DNA of 64,000 nucleotides. Source: Luteimicrobium album. GTDB taxonomy: Bacteria; Actinomycetota; Actinomycetes; Actinomycetales; Cellulomonadaceae. The position numbers and the translations under genes are program-made. The DNA is taken from the NCBI RefSeq assembly GCF_030161555.1, contig NZ_BSUK01000001.1, positions 1,860,001 to 1,924,000 on the forward strand. Reading direction: 5' to 3'. Below are positions 21,363 to 30,533 of this stretch, one piece after another (the stretch's first letter is position 1; each line of letters starts with the position of its first letter). Below the pieces are notes generated by a model. The model made no database searches. It was not told where the DNA came from and saw only the letters and a list, made by a program, of their open reading frames with translations.

Positions 21363-21694
21363 ATGGCCGTGCACCTTCCTGCCGCAGTCCAGGCGTTCGT
21401 CGACGCCACCAACGCCGGTGACAGCGACGCGTTCGTCGCCGCCTTCACTCCCGACGCCGTCCTCGACGACTGGGGGCGGACGTTCACCGGGTCTGACGGA
21501 GTCGCCCGCTGGAACGTGACCGACAACATCGGCAAGCGGTCGCACTTCGAGCCGGTGTCCGCGGAGCCGGGCGCGGGACCGGGGAGTGGGTCGTCGTCCT
21601 GGCCGTCACGGGCGACGGCTACAACGGGACCGGCCCCATGACGTTCACCCTCGCCGGCGACCGGATCGCCCGGCTGGTGATCAGCCCGACGTGA
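21363..21694 (+). CDS. SnoaL/NTF2-like small protein (one frameshift)
   Basis: About 110 residues when repaired. The fold signature of the SnoaL-like superfamily is visible in FVDATNAGDSDAFVAAFTPDAVLDDWGR, which appears with one-letter spacing typical of that cone-shaped barrel. The frame drops by one at 21581-21584 (CGGGGAG, five G restore GEWVVVLAVTGDGYNG). ATG at 21363 begins MAVHLPAAVQ. It is divergent from the S41 gene. Members include isomerases, hydrolases and ligand-binding proteins; no function can be assigned. Confidence 0.75.
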
Positions 21695-21751
21695 GGGTCA
21701 CAGGTCGGCCACGAACGGCGACCCGCCGGCCGCGCGTTCCCCGTACGGTGC

Positions 21752-21757
21752 TAGCGT
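21752..21757 (+). promoter_or_regulatory. TAGCGT -10 box, leaderless start
   Basis: TAGCGT ends six bases before the ATG at 21764. There is no ribosome binding site between them. Confidence 0.45.
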
Positions 21758-21763
21758 CCGACC

Positions 21764-22219
21764 ATGACGACGACGCGTGCCGTGCGGCTGTTGCCGATCG
21801 GGCGGTGCCTCCTGGCGGCGCTCCTGCTCACGGCGGGCGTGCTGCTCGCGGCGTGCGACGCGCTCGACCCCGACCCGGAACCGTCGTGCACACCCGGGCC
21901 CCTCGAGGTCTCGCCGGGCACGGTCGCGCCGGGCGGCCAGGTCACGGTCCGCAGCGGCAAGGTGTCCTGCACCATCGACCGCGGCTATACCCACTACGAG
22001 CTGCACCTTCGCTCCATGGAGGACGACGCCGTCGTCGGGACGGTCGAGGTGGGCACGCACGGCGAGTTCGCCACCACCGTGACGATCCCGGCCGACGCTC
22101 ACGCGGGGGACGCCTCGCTGGTCGTGTCGGGGAGCACGTACGACTACTGTCCGCAGCACGCGGGGCCGGCTGCCGACTGCGCGGCGTACCACGGCGACGT
22201 CGTCGTCGACGCGGGTTGA
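21764..22219 (+). CDS. Putative lipoprotein of unknown function
   Basis: A 151-residue protein with a lipobox (LLAAC, lipid-modified Cys at 31) after a basic N-region and hydrophobic core. The mature part reads like a small Ig/Cu-like beta domain (VSPGTVAPGGQVTVRSG) with several cysteines (SCT, VSCT, YDYCP, DCAAY) that may form disulfides. Probably anchored outside the membrane. It starts from a likely leaderless promoter. I cannot name its family. Confidence 0.7.
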   Translation: MTTTRAVRLLPIGRCLLAALLLTAGVLLAACDALDPDPEPSCTPGPLEVSPGTVAPGGQVTVRSGKVSCTIDRGYTHYELHLRSMEDDAVVGTVEVGTHGEFATTVTIPADAHAGDASLVVSGSTYDYCPQHAGPAADCAAYHGDVVVDAG

Positions 22220-22254
22220 CGACACCCCCAGGCGCGTGGGGTTGACTTGACCCC

Positions 22255-24198
22255 GTGACTGCTGTGCCCGCCCGCCTGCCCCGTGTCCGCGCGTCCGCCC
22301 TCGTGGGACGCGGCTGGCTGAACACGGGTGGCAGGACGCTGAGCCTCGAGGACTTCCGCGGCCGCGTCGTCCTGCTCGACTTCTGGACCTTCTGCTGCAT
22401 CAACTGCCTGCACGTCCTCGACGAGCTGCGCGACCTCGAGCAGCGGTTCGGCGACGTCCTCACGATCGTCGGCGTCCACTCGCCGAAGTTCGTGCACGAG
22501 GCCGACCCCGACGCGCTCGCCGCCGCGGTCGAACGGTACGAGGTCCACCACCCCGTGCTCGACGACCCCGACCTCGTCACCTGGCAGGCGTACACCGCCC
22601 GCGCCTGGCCGACGCTCGTCGTCGTCGACCCCGAGGGCTACGTCGTCGCGCAGCTCGCGGGCGAGGGGCACGCGGCGTCGATCGAGGCGCTCGTCGCCGA
22701 GCTCGTGGCGGAGCATCGCGCCAAGGGCACGCTGCGCGAGGGCGACGGCCCGTACGTCCCGCCGACGCCGCAGCCCTCCACCCTGCGCTTCCCCGCCACG
22801 GCGGTCGCGCTCCCGAACGGGAACCTGCTCGTCGCCGACGCCGGGCACCACAGCCTCGCCGAGCTCGCGCCCGACGCCGAGACCCTGGTCCGGCGGATCG
22901 GCTCCGGCGAGCGCGGGCTCGCCGACGGCGGTCCCGGCGACGCGCGGTTCGCCGAGCCGAACGGCCTCTGCCTCGTCCCGGACGAGCTGCGCCCGTGGCT
23001 CGGGTACGACGTCGTCGTCGCGGACACCGCGAACCACGTGCTGCGGGGCGTGCGCCTCGACGACGGCACCGTCACGACCGTCGCGGGGACGGGCGAGCAG
23101 TTCATGGTGGGGGCGCCCGACAACTTCACCGAGGGCGCGGCAGGCGAAACGTTCAGCACGAGCTTCCACGTCCCGCCGCGCTGGGTGAAGCTCTCGTCGC
23201 CGTGGGACGTCGCGTGGGTGCCCGAGCTCGCGGCGTTCGTCGTCGCGATGGCCGGGAACCACACGCTGTGGGCGTTCGACGGCAAGGAGGGCTCGATCGA
23301 GCTGCTCGGCGGGACCATGAACGAGGGCCTCCAGGACGGTCCGCTCGACGACGCGTGGTTCGCGCAGCCGTCGGGCCTCGCCGTCGAGCGAGGTGCCGTG
23401 TGGGTCGCGGACTCGGAGACGTCCGCCCTGCGCCGGGTCGACACCGCGACGCGCACGGTGAGCACCGCCGTCGGGCAGGGGCTCTTCGACTTCGGTCACC
23501 GCGACGGGCCCGCCGACCAGGCGCTCTTCCAGCACCCGCTGGGTGTCGCGACCCTCCCGGACGGCTCGGTCCTCGTCGCTGACACCTACGACGGCGCGCT
23601 CCGCCGGTTCGCTCCCGACGACGCAGCCCCCGGTGGCGGCGAGGTCACCACCGTGGTGACGGGGCTCGCGGAGCCGAGCGGCGTCGTCGTGCGGGAGGCG
23701 GAGGGCGGGCTGGAGGTGCTGGTCGTCGAGTCGGCCGCGCACCGGATCACCCGGGTCGCGCTTCCGGCCGACCTCCGCTCGCTCGGGAGCACCGTGGACG
23801 ACGGCGCCCACCGCACCCGGCGGCCCGTCACCGACCTGGCCCCGGGCGCGCTGAGCCTGCGCGTGCCGTTCACGCCCGCGCCGGGTCAGAAGCTCGACGA
23901 CCGGTTCGGCCCGTCGACCCAGCTCTCGGTCAGCGCCACGCCGTCGAGCCTGCTGCTCGCCGGCGACGGCACGGACACCGACCTCGACCGGGGGCTCGTC
24001 CTCGCGACGCCCCACCCGGGCGAGACGCTCGAGGGCGTGCTGCACGTGAGCGCGCGGGCGGCGTCGTGCGACGCGTTCGGGCCGGACGGCGAGCCCGTCG
24101 AGTTCCCCGCCTGCAACCTCGCGCAGCAGGACTGGGGCGTGCCCGTCCGGATCACGGCCGACGGCGCCGCGGAGCTGGTCCTCCCGCTGCTCGGTTAG
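22255..24198 (+). CDS. Thioredoxin-like domain plus NHL-repeat protein (NHLRC2-like)
   Basis: An intact 647-residue protein. Residues 1-160 form a TlpA/AhpC-type thioredoxin fold with FWTFCCINC (Cys 47, 48, 51) in place of the usual CxxC. Residues about 180-520 are NHL beta-propeller repeats (NGNLLVADAGHHSLAEL, DVVVADTANHVLRG, GSVLVADTYDGALRR). The C-terminus is a small beta domain. The layout matches bacterial homologues of animal NHLRC2. No signal peptide, so cytoplasmic. The last bases overlap the convergent XRE gene. Function is unproven; a redox-linked scaffold is a guess. Confidence 0.88.
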   Translation: MTAVPARLPRVRASALVGRGWLNTGGRTLSLEDFRGRVVLLDFWTFCCINCLHVLDELRDLEQRFGDVLTIVGVHSPKFVHEADPDALAAAVERYEVHHPVLDDPDLVTWQAYTARAWPTLVVVDPEGYVVAQLAGEGHAASIEALVAELVAEHRAKGTLREGDGPYVPPTPQPSTLRFPATAVALPNGNLLVADAGHHSLAELAPDAETLVRRIGSGERGLADGGPGDARFAEPNGLCLVPDELRPWLGYDVVVADTANHVLRGVRLDDGTVTTVAGTGEQFMVGAPDNFTEGAAGETFSTSFHVPPRWVKLSSPWDVAWVPELAAFVVAMAGNHTLWAFDGKEGSIELLGGTMNEGLQDGPLDDAWFAQPSGLAVERGAVWVADSETSALRRVDTATRTVSTAVGQGLFDFGHRDGPADQALFQHPLGVATLPDGSVLVADTYDGALRRFAPDDAAPGGGEVTTVVTGLAEPSGVVVREAEGGLEVLVVESAAHRITRVALPADLRSLGSTVDDGAHRTRRPVTDLAPGALSLRVPFTPAPGQKLDDRFGPSTQLSVSATPSSLLLAGDGTDTDLDRGLVLATPHPGETLEGVLHVSARAASCDAFGPDGEPVEFPACNLAQQDWGVPVRITADGAAELVLPLLG

Positions 24199-25052
24199 GA
24201 GCCCGCGAGCAGCCGGAGCGCGTTCGCCGACCCGCTGCCGGGACGCGCGGTGTGGGTGAGCAGGCGCTGACCGTCGGTGTCCGGCAGGTGCAGGGCCTCG
24301 TAGTCGGTCTCGAGGTCGCCGACCTCGGGATGGTGCAGGAGCTTGGTGCCGCTGGAGCAGAGCCGGACCGTGTGCTTCGCCCACAGGGCGGCGAACTCGC
24401 CGCTCTTCATGCTCAGCTCGCCGACGAGCTCCGCGAGGCCGCGGTCGTCGGGGTAGTGGGCCGCGAGGAACCGGAGCGACGCCACGACGAGTGCCGCCTC
24501 CTCGTCCCAGGCGCGGTACAGCTCGCGGGTGTGCGGGTCGAGGAACAGCATCCGGACGAGGTTCGGTCGGGTCGACGGGTCCTGCGGGGCGTCGAATGGC
24601 AGGTGCCCGGCGAACAGGGCGTGACCGAGCCGGTTCCAGGCCAGCACGTCGTTGCGGCGCCCGAGGACAAGCGCGGGCACGCCCGGCATCGCCTCGAGGA
24701 GCTGGAGGCCACCGGGCGTCGCGCGCTCGGCGCGAGGGGCGCGGCGTCGTCGGGCGGCTCGCGGTCGGGCGAGCTCGAAGAGGTGGGTGCGTTCGTCGTC
24801 GCGGAGCTGCAGGGCGCGCGCGAGCGCGTCGAGGATCGCCTCGGAGGCCGCGATCGACTGGCCCTGCTCGAGGCGGGTGTAGTACGCGACGGACACGCCC
24901 GCGAGCTGCGCGAGCTCCTCCCGGCGCAGGCCCGGCACCCGCCGTGTCCCGTAGCTCACGACGCCGGCGTCCTCCGGGGTGAGGGCGTCGCGTCGGGTGC
25001 GGAGGACCTCGCCGAGCTCGCTGCCGGTCGAGGGGATGGTGGCCGTGGGCAT
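24195..25052 (-). CDS. XRE-type helix-turn-helix regulator with MmyB-like ligand domain
   Basis: An intact 285-residue regulator. The N-terminal HTH (VPGLRREELAQLAGVSVAYYTRLEQG) is the class followed by an MmyB/PAS-like C-terminal domain thought to bind small hydrophobic ligands (NDVLAWNRLGHALFAG). It is divergent from an MFS transporter 123 bases away with an inverted repeat between them. This arrangement is typical of local repressors of efflux genes. Confidence 0.87.
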   Translation of the reverse strand: MPTATIPSTGSELGEVLRTRRDALTPEDAGVVSYGTRRVPGLRREELAQLAGVSVAYYTRLEQGQSIAASEAILDALARALQLRDDERTHLFELARPRAARRRRAPRAERATPGGLQLLEAMPGVPALVLGRRNDVLAWNRLGHALFAGHLPFDAPQDPSTRPNLVRMLFLDPHTRELYRAWDEEAALVVASLRFLAAHYPDDRGLAELVGELSMKSGEFAALWAKHTVRLCSSGTKLLHHPEVGDLETDYEALHLPDTDGQRLLTHTARPGSGSANALRLLAGS

Positions 25053-25088
25053 GTCCCGATTCTGCGCCGGTGCGGCCGAGCCTGCCTG

Positions 25089-25102
25089 ACCCTCCGAAGG
25101 GT
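25089..25102. promoter_or_regulatory. Inverted repeat between XRE regulator and MFS gene
   Basis: ACCCT-CCGA-AGGGT lies in the divergent spacer, 37 bases from the XRE start and 74 from the MFS start. It is a likely operator for the XRE protein. Confidence 0.45.
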
Positions 25103-25175
25103 AGGAACGGGAGGTGCCTGGCTGCCGAGGTGCGGCGGGGCCAGCGTGGGGACCGACCGACCCAGGAAGGAAACC

Positions 25176-26611
25176 ATGTCCGCCACCGCAGCCTCCCCCG
25201 CCCGACCGGCCCGGATGTCATCGCGCGAGCGACTCGCGCTCGCCGTCCTGCTGACCGCGGCCTTCACGCTCGCCGTCGACTTCTCGATCCTCACCGTCGC
25301 GCTGCCGCAGATCGGCCGCGACGTCGGGATCGCCACCGAGCACCTCCAGTGGATCTCGACGACCTACGCGCTGTGCGCAGCGGGGCTCACCCTCCTGTTC
25401 GGCCGGGTCTCGGACCGCGTGGGCCGCCGGTGCCTGTTCCTGGTCGGCATGGCCCTCCTCGGCGCGGCGTCCCTGTGCGGCGGTCTCGCCGGCGACCCCG
25501 CGACGCTCCTGGCCGCGCGGGCCGCGCAGGGCACCGCCACCGCGATGGTCACCCCGTCGGCCCTCTCGCTACTGACCACGACGTTCCCCGAAGGGCCCTC
25601 CCGTGACCGCGCACTGGGCCTCAACGGCTCGTTGATGGCGGCGGGCTTCACGACGGGCGCGATCCTGGGCGGCGTGCTCACCGGCGTCCTCAGCTGGAGG
25701 TGGGCGTTCTTCGTCAACGTCGCCGTCGCGGTCGTCGTGCTGGCCGTCGCACCCGCCGTGCTGCGCGAGAACCGGTCGGAGCGTCGGCCGCGCGTCGACC
25801 TGGCGGGCGCGGCGACGGTCAGCCTGGCGCTCGTCGCCATCGTGTGCGCGGCCACCACGGCCGGCGCGAGCGGGTGGACGAGCCCCGTCGTCTGGGCGGG
25901 CCTCGCCGCGGCGGCCGTGCTCCTCGTGCTCTTCTGGCTGGTGGAGTGGCGGGTGTCCGAGCCTCTGATCGCCCTGAAGGTGCTCGCCGAGCGTCACGTG
26001 GCCTGGGGCAACGTCGCCGGTCTCCTCGCGTTCGCGACCGAGACGTCGCTCGTGTTCCCCCTCACCCTCTATCTCCAGGACGTCCTGGGCCTGCCGCCGT
26101 TGGCCGCGGGTCTCTCGTTCGGCGTCCTCGGGACCGGGACGGTTGTGGGCGGGCTGCTGGCGTCGCGGGTCATCGCCCGCACCGACGCGAAGCGAGCGAT
26201 CGTCGCAGGCTTCGGGGTGCAGGCGCTCGCGACGATCCCGCTGGCCTTCGTCGGGGACAGCCGGGCATGGGTCGTCCCCTGCTGGCGCTCGCGTTCCTGG
26301 GCGGGGTCGCGAACCTCGTCGCGATCGTCGGTTACGTCGTCGCCTCGACGTCAGGCCTGCCCGACGCGCAGCAGGGGCTCGCGACCGGGCTGGTGACCAT
26401 GAGCCAGCAGGTCGGCATCGCCCTCGGGACGCCGGTCATGTCCGCGGTCAGCAGCAGCCAGGCCGCCCGCGGGCTGCTCCCCGGGATCAGGGCAGCGGTC
26501 GGGGTGAACGGCCTCGTCTGCCTCGCTGCCGCCGTGCTGGTCGCTGTCGCGCTCCGCCTGCCCGGTCGCAGCGCCCACGTCGAGGCGGGCCCGGTCGTCG
26601 CCGCCGCGTGA
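25176..26611 (+). CDS. MFS transporter, DHA2-like drug efflux (one frameshift)
   Basis: About 478 residues when repaired. Helix 1 motif VDFSILTVALPQIGRDV and the loop motif GRVSDRVGRR identify an MFS drug antiporter of about 14 helices; GAILGGVLTG is the motif C region. The frame drops by one at 26276-26279 (four C where five restore AWVVPLLALAFLGG). ATG at 25176 follows AGGAAGGA. Divergent from, and probably controlled by, the XRE regulator. Confidence 0.87.
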
Positions 26612-26637
26612 GGTCGACGGCGGCCGGGCGGCGCGGC

Positions 26638-27402
26638 TCAGGCGGCGACGACCGCGACGCCCGTCCGGCCGCCGTCGACGTCGAGCACGGTGCCGTGGAC
26701 GAACGCGGCGTCGTCGGACGCGAGGTAGACGGCCGCCGCCGCGATGGCTTCGGGGCGGCCGGTCGCCCCCGCCGGGGTGCCCGACATGATCGCCTCGAGC
26801 GCGTCGGGGCCGTCGGGCTCGTCGGCGCGGACGACGCCCGGGGAGACCGCGTTGACGCGGATGTTCTGCGGTGCGAGCTCGGCCGACCAGGCGCGGGTCA
26901 GGGTCTCCACGGCGCCCTTCGACGACGCGTAGACGGGGCTCGAGGGCAGGGCGAGCCGCGCGACCCACGACCCCAGGTTGATGATGACGCCACCGCCCGA
27001 GGCGGCCATGGAGGGCACGAGTGCCTGGGTGAGGAAGAACGGCGCCTTGACGTTGACGGCGAGGACGCGGTCGACGAGGGCGTCGTCGGCGTCGGCGGTG
27101 CTGTGGAGCGGGAAGATGCCGGCGTTGTTGACGAGGACGTCGACCCGTCCGCCGAGGACGTCGAGCGCCCGCTCGGCGAGCTCGCGGCTGGCCGCGGACG
27201 ATCCGTCGAGGTCGGCGCGCACGAAGTCCGCGGTGCCGCCCGCGGCGCGGATGACGTCGACGACGGAGCGGCCACGGTCCTCGTCGCGCCCGGAGACGGC
27301 GACGTGCGCGCCCTCGGCCGCGAGGGCGGTGGCGATCGCGCGCCCGATGTTGCTGGTGGAACCTGTCACGAGGGCCGTCCGGCCCTGCAGTCGCTGTGTC
27401 AT
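26638..27402 (-). CDS. SDR family oxidoreductase
   Basis: A 254-residue classical short-chain dehydrogenase. The cofactor motif is TGSTSNIG (a TGxxxGxG variant), then NNAG, catalytic Ser in LGSW and the YASSK pair. Arg in SGRDED suggests NADP preference. ATG at 27402 is chosen over a longer start because the upstream bases hold the operator. Divergent from the TetR regulator next door, which probably represses it. Substrate unknown. Confidence 0.88.
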   Translation of the reverse strand: MTQRLQGRTALVTGSTSNIGRAIATALAAEGAHVAVSGRDEDRGRSVVDVIRAAGGTADFVRADLDGSSAASRELAERALDVLGGRVDVLVNNAGIFPLHSTADADDALVDRVLAVNVKAPFFLTQALVPSMAASGGGVIINLGSWVARLALPSSPVYASSKGAVETLTRAWSAELAPQNIRVNAVSPGVVRADEPDGPDALEAIMSGTPAGATGRPEAIAAAAVYLASDDAAFVHGTVLDVDGGRTGVAVVAA

Positions 27403-27427
27403 GGCTGCGACGGTAGGAGCATGAAAA

Positions 27428-27443
27428 TGGACTCTCAAGTCCA
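27428..27443. promoter_or_regulatory. TetR operator between SDR and TetR genes
   Basis: TGGACT-CTCA-AGTCCA is a perfect inverted repeat in the 61-base divergent spacer. Its left arm coincides with the expected -35 region of the TetR promoter. Confidence 0.65.
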
Positions 27444-27451
27444 GAACTGCC

Positions 27452-27457
27452 TACGCT
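27452..27457 (+). promoter_or_regulatory. TACGCT -10 box, leaderless TetR gene
   Basis: TACGCT ends six bases before the ATG at 27464 and lies 18 bases after TGGACT, a usable -35 spacing. Confidence 0.5.
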
Positions 27458-27463
27458 GCTTCC

Positions 27464-28048
27464 ATGTCGCTGACAGCGAAAGGCCTCGCCACCCGTGCCC
27501 GCATCGTCGAGGGCGCCGCCGACTACCTGCGCGGCACGGACGACGGCGAGATCACGCTCGACGACGTCCGCGCCCTCACCGGCACCAGCAAGGGCCAGCT
27601 CTTCCACTACTTCCCGGACGGGAAGGACGAGCTGCTGCTCGCCGTCGTCCGGCTCGAGGCGGACCGCGTCCTCGACGACCAGCAGCCCTACCTCGGCGAC
27701 CTCACGACGTGGGCGTCGTGGGAGCGCTGGCGGGACGCCGTCGTCGCCCGCTACCGCGCCCAGGGGACGCGGTGCCCGCTCAACGCCCTCATGGGCCAGG
27801 TCGGCGGGGTGCCCGGCGCCGCCGACGTCGCCCGCACCCTCGTGGGCCGCTGGCAGGGACACCTCGCCGACGGCATCCGAGCGATGCAGGCCACCGGCGA
27901 CGTGCGCGCCGACCTCTCGCCCGAGCGGACCGCCGCCGCGCTCGTCGCAGGGATCCAGGGCGGCGTCCTCCTGCTGCGGACCACGGGCGAGACGGCGCAC
28001 CTCGAGGCCGCGCTCGACGTGCTGCTCGACCACCTGCGCGCCTCCTGA
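27464..28048 (+). CDS. TetR/AcrR family repressor
   Basis: A 194-residue TetR protein. The N-terminal HTH is ITLDDVRALTGTSKGQLFHYFPDGKDELL; the C-terminal ligand domain resembles the TetR_C type found with SDR and nitroreductase partners. It sits divergent from the SDR gene with a 16-base operator between, so autoregulation and repression of the SDR gene are likely. Intact. Confidence 0.88.
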   Translation: MSLTAKGLATRARIVEGAADYLRGTDDGEITLDDVRALTGTSKGQLFHYFPDGKDELLLAVVRLEADRVLDDQQPYLGDLTTWASWERWRDAVVARYRAQGTRCPLNALMGQVGGVPGAADVARTLVGRWQGHLADGIRAMQATGDVRADLSPERTAAALVAGIQGGVLLLRTTGETAHLEAALDVLLDHLRAS

Positions 28049-28112
28049 CCGGCGCCCGCGGCTGCGCGCTCGTGGGGAGCGCTCCCCGTCGAGGCTGGCG
28101 GCTCGCGGCTGC

Positions 28113-28118
28113 TAGCGT
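28113..28118 (+). promoter_or_regulatory. TAGCGT -10 box, leaderless start
   Basis: TAGCGT ends six bases before the ATG at 28125. Confidence 0.45.
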
Positions 28119-28124
28119 GCCCAG

Positions 28125-28592
28125 ATGCTGACGTGGGGCAGGAGCTGGGGCAACCAGGAGCTGGTGCTGGACGGGACGACCGTGGGCCGGTTCGAAACCG
28201 GGACGTTCCGCGAGCGGACGACCGTCCACCTCGGGACCGAGACATGGGAGTACGCGAGGCAGCCCGGCGGCGGGATCCTCGGCACGGGCCCGGTCGGTTC
28301 GCCGACGCCGTTCCAGCTCTGGGCGACCCGGCGGTCCTTCTTCAGCTACACCTGGGACGTCGCGACGCCTGCGGCCCGCTACGAGCTCAAGCAGGGCTTG
28401 TTCTCGACCGCGTTCCAGGTGCTGCGCGGCGGCGTCCAGATCGGCGAGGCCCGGCGTGCGGGGACGATGACGAACCGGTTCTCCCTCGTCGTCCCGCCCG
28501 ACGTCCCGCTGCAGGACCAGGCGTTCCTCCTCGGGGTCGTCGAGGCCTCCGAGCGGCGCCGGAGCCACAGCTCGACCGCGTCCGCGGGTTAG
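28125..28592 (+). CDS. Conserved hypothetical protein
   Basis: A 155-residue protein with no signal peptide or membrane helix. It is rich in beta-forming and aromatic residues (TWEYARQPGGG, FFSYTWDVATPAARYEL) and alternates strands in a way reminiscent of LURP-one/tubby-like or scramblase-like barrels; that resemblance is weak. It follows the TetR gene after 76 bases with its own probable leaderless promoter. I do not recognise the family. Confidence 0.6.
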   Translation: MLTWGRSWGNQELVLDGTTVGRFETGTFRERTTVHLGTETWEYARQPGGGILGTGPVGSPTPFQLWATRRSFFSYTWDVATPAARYELKQGLFSTAFQVLRGGVQIGEARRAGTMTNRFSLVVPPDVPLQDQAFLLGVVEASERRRSHSSTASAG

Positions 28593-28620
28593 CGGCGTAC
28601 GGCTCCGCGCGCCGAACCCG

Positions 28621-28626
28621 TAGCCT
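28621..28626 (+). promoter_or_regulatory. TAGCCT -10 box before the HAD gene
   Basis: TAGCCT ends seven bases before the GTG at 28634. No ribosome site is present. Confidence 0.45.
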
Positions 28627-28633
28627 TCCGACC

Positions 28634-29356
28634 GTGACCGTACCTGCCCCGGCCTCGTCGCTCGACCTGCCCGCCCTGCCGCCCGGCGTCGTCCTCCTGG
28701 ACCTGGACGGCACCCTCACCGACTCGGCGCCCGGCATCGTCGGCTCGCTCCGCGCGGCACTCACCGAGGCCGGCCTCCCCGTGCCCGACGACGCAGCCCT
28801 GCGCCGGTTCGTCGGCCCGCCCCTGCCGGGCATGCTCCGGGCGAGCGGGGCGCCGGCCGACCGGGTGGACGAGCTCGTGACCACGTACCGCCGCCACTTC
28901 ACGGCGGGCGGCATGTTCGACAACGCGGTCTTCCCGGGCATCGAGGAAGCGATGGACGCGCTGCGCGACGCCGGCGCGGTGCTCGCCGTCGCGACCTCCA
29001 AGCCCGAGGTCTACGCGCGGCAGATCGCCGAGCACTTCGGCCTCGACGCCCACCTGACCCACGGCCTCGACGGGGTGTTCGGCGCGGACACCGACCTGGG
29101 CACGCGTGCGGGCAAGGCGGAGGTCGTCGCGCACGCGCTCGCGAGCCTCGCCGAGCGCGGCGTCGTCGCGCGACCAGCGACGACCGTCATGGTCGGCGAC
29201 CGCGAGCACGACGTCCTCGGTGCGGGCCGCCACGGGATCGCCACCGTCGGCGTGGCCTGGGGCTACGCGGAACCCGGCGAGCTCGAGGCCGCGGGCGCGG
29301 TCGCCGTCGTGCACACGCCGCGCGAGCTCACAGACCTGCTGCTCGGCGCCCCGTAG
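28634..29356 (+). CDS. HAD-superfamily phosphatase (phosphoglycolate phosphatase-like)
   Basis: A 240-residue HAD subfamily IA hydrolase. Motif I is LLDLDGTLTDS (nucleophile Asp), motif II is VATSKP, motif III is the Lys in GTRAGKAEVV, and motif IV is MVGDREHDVLGA. The helical cap lies between motifs I and II. It probably removes phosphate from a small metabolite such as phosphoglycolate. Intact, cytoplasmic. Confidence 0.87.
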   Translation: MTVPAPASSLDLPALPPGVVLLDLDGTLTDSAPGIVGSLRAALTEAGLPVPDDAALRRFVGPPLPGMLRASGAPADRVDELVTTYRRHFTAGGMFDNAVFPGIEEAMDALRDAGAVLAVATSKPEVYARQIAEHFGLDAHLTHGLDGVFGADTDLGTRAGKAEVVAHALASLAERGVVARPATTVMVGDREHDVLGAGRHGIATVGVAWGYAEPGELEAAGAVAVVHTPRELTDLLLGAP

Positions 29357-29359
29357 CCT
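29354..29359 (+). promoter_or_regulatory. TAGCCT -10 box overlapping the HAD stop codon
   Basis: TAGCCT ends six bases before the GTG at 29366. Its first three bases are the HAD stop codon. Confidence 0.4.
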
Positions 29360-29365
29360 GCTCGC

Positions 29366-30533
29366 GTGAGCACCGGTGGAGCGTCGCCCGGCCCGGTCGC
29401 GCGGGCTGTCGGTCCCGGTCGCGCCGCCTCGCGCGTCTCGACGCTCGAGCTCCTGCTCGACCTCGTCTTCGTCTTCACGGTGAGCCAGGTCGCCCACGTC
29501 GTGGCGGAGGACCCGACCTGGCCGACGATCGGGCGGGTCGTGCTCGTCATGGTGGCCGTGTGGTGGATGTACGACGCGTTCGCGTGGCTCACCAACCAGG
29601 CGGTCCGTGACACCGCCGCGGTGCGCCTGCTCCTCATCGGCGCGATGGCCGGTTTCCTCGTGCTCTCGGTCGGGCTCCCGGACGCGCTCGAGCCCGGCGG
29701 CGTCCCGTTCGCGGTCGCGTTCATGGTCGTCGCCGCGATCCACGGGAGCCTCTACCTGGCCAGGGGCGGGGCCGGGACGACGGCCGTGCTTCTCTGCGTC
29801 GCGCCCCTCAACGTCCTGATCGGGGTGCCGTTCCTCGTCGCCGCGCTGCTCGGTGAGGGCCGCGACGCCGCGCGCTGGGCGCTGGCGCTCCTCCCGGTGG
29901 CGCTGATCCTCGTCGCGTCGTCGATCGCCCGTCGGAGCCCGTTCGACCTGACCGCGAGCCACTTCGTCGAGCGCCACGGACTCCTCGTGATCATCGCGCT
30001 GGGCGAGTCGGTCGTGTCCGTGGTGCGGACGTCGGGGAGCACGGGCTGGGCGGGCAGGCGGTCGTGGCGATCGTCCTCGCGGTCGCGGTGATCGGGTCGC
30101 TCTGGTGGTGCTACTTCTCCGGCGACGACGAGCGTGCCGAGCACGCGTTCGGCGCGGCGCCCCTCTGCGGCGCACGTCCGTGGCGCTGCACGCGTTCTAC
30201 GTCGACCACCTGCTCATGCTGCTCGGGCTCATCGGCCTGGGGGCGGGGCTGCACCTGGCGGCGGGCGAGCCGTTCGAGCCGCCCGACGTCGCCGCGGCGT
30301 GGCTCGTCGCCGGGGGCACGGCGGCGTTCCTCGTCGGCGATGCCGACTACCGCCGCACGCTCCGCCTGGGTCCGTGGGCGTGGCGGGTGGTCGCGGCGGC
30401 GGTCTGCCTGGCGACGGTCCCGCTCGCACGCCTGACGTCGCTCGCGGTGCAGCTCGTGGTCCTCGCGCTCGTCGTGGTGGCCGCGATCGGCGGCGAACGG
30501 CGTTATCCTGGACGACGGCCCGGTCAGGGCTGA
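29366..30533 (+). CDS. Low-temperature-requirement A (LtrA) family membrane protein (two frameshifts)
   Basis: About 389 residues when repaired, with roughly ten to twelve membrane helices. The signature STLELLLDLVFVFTVSQV is at the N-terminus, and FVERHGLLVIIALGESVVSV is in the middle; both are family hallmarks. The frame drops by one at 30034-30037 (CGGGGAG, five G restore SGEHGLGGQAVVAIVL) and at 30160-30163 (four C, five restore AAPPLRRTSVAL). LtrA was named from a cold-sensitive Listeria mutant; its activity is unknown. Confidence 0.85.

Noticed and set aside
22144-25221. A very long minus-strand reading frame (over 1,000 codons) opposite the NHL and XRE genes
   Set aside because: It is Arg/Gly-rich with no domain sense and mirrors conserved genes on the other frames, as expected in GC-rich DNA.
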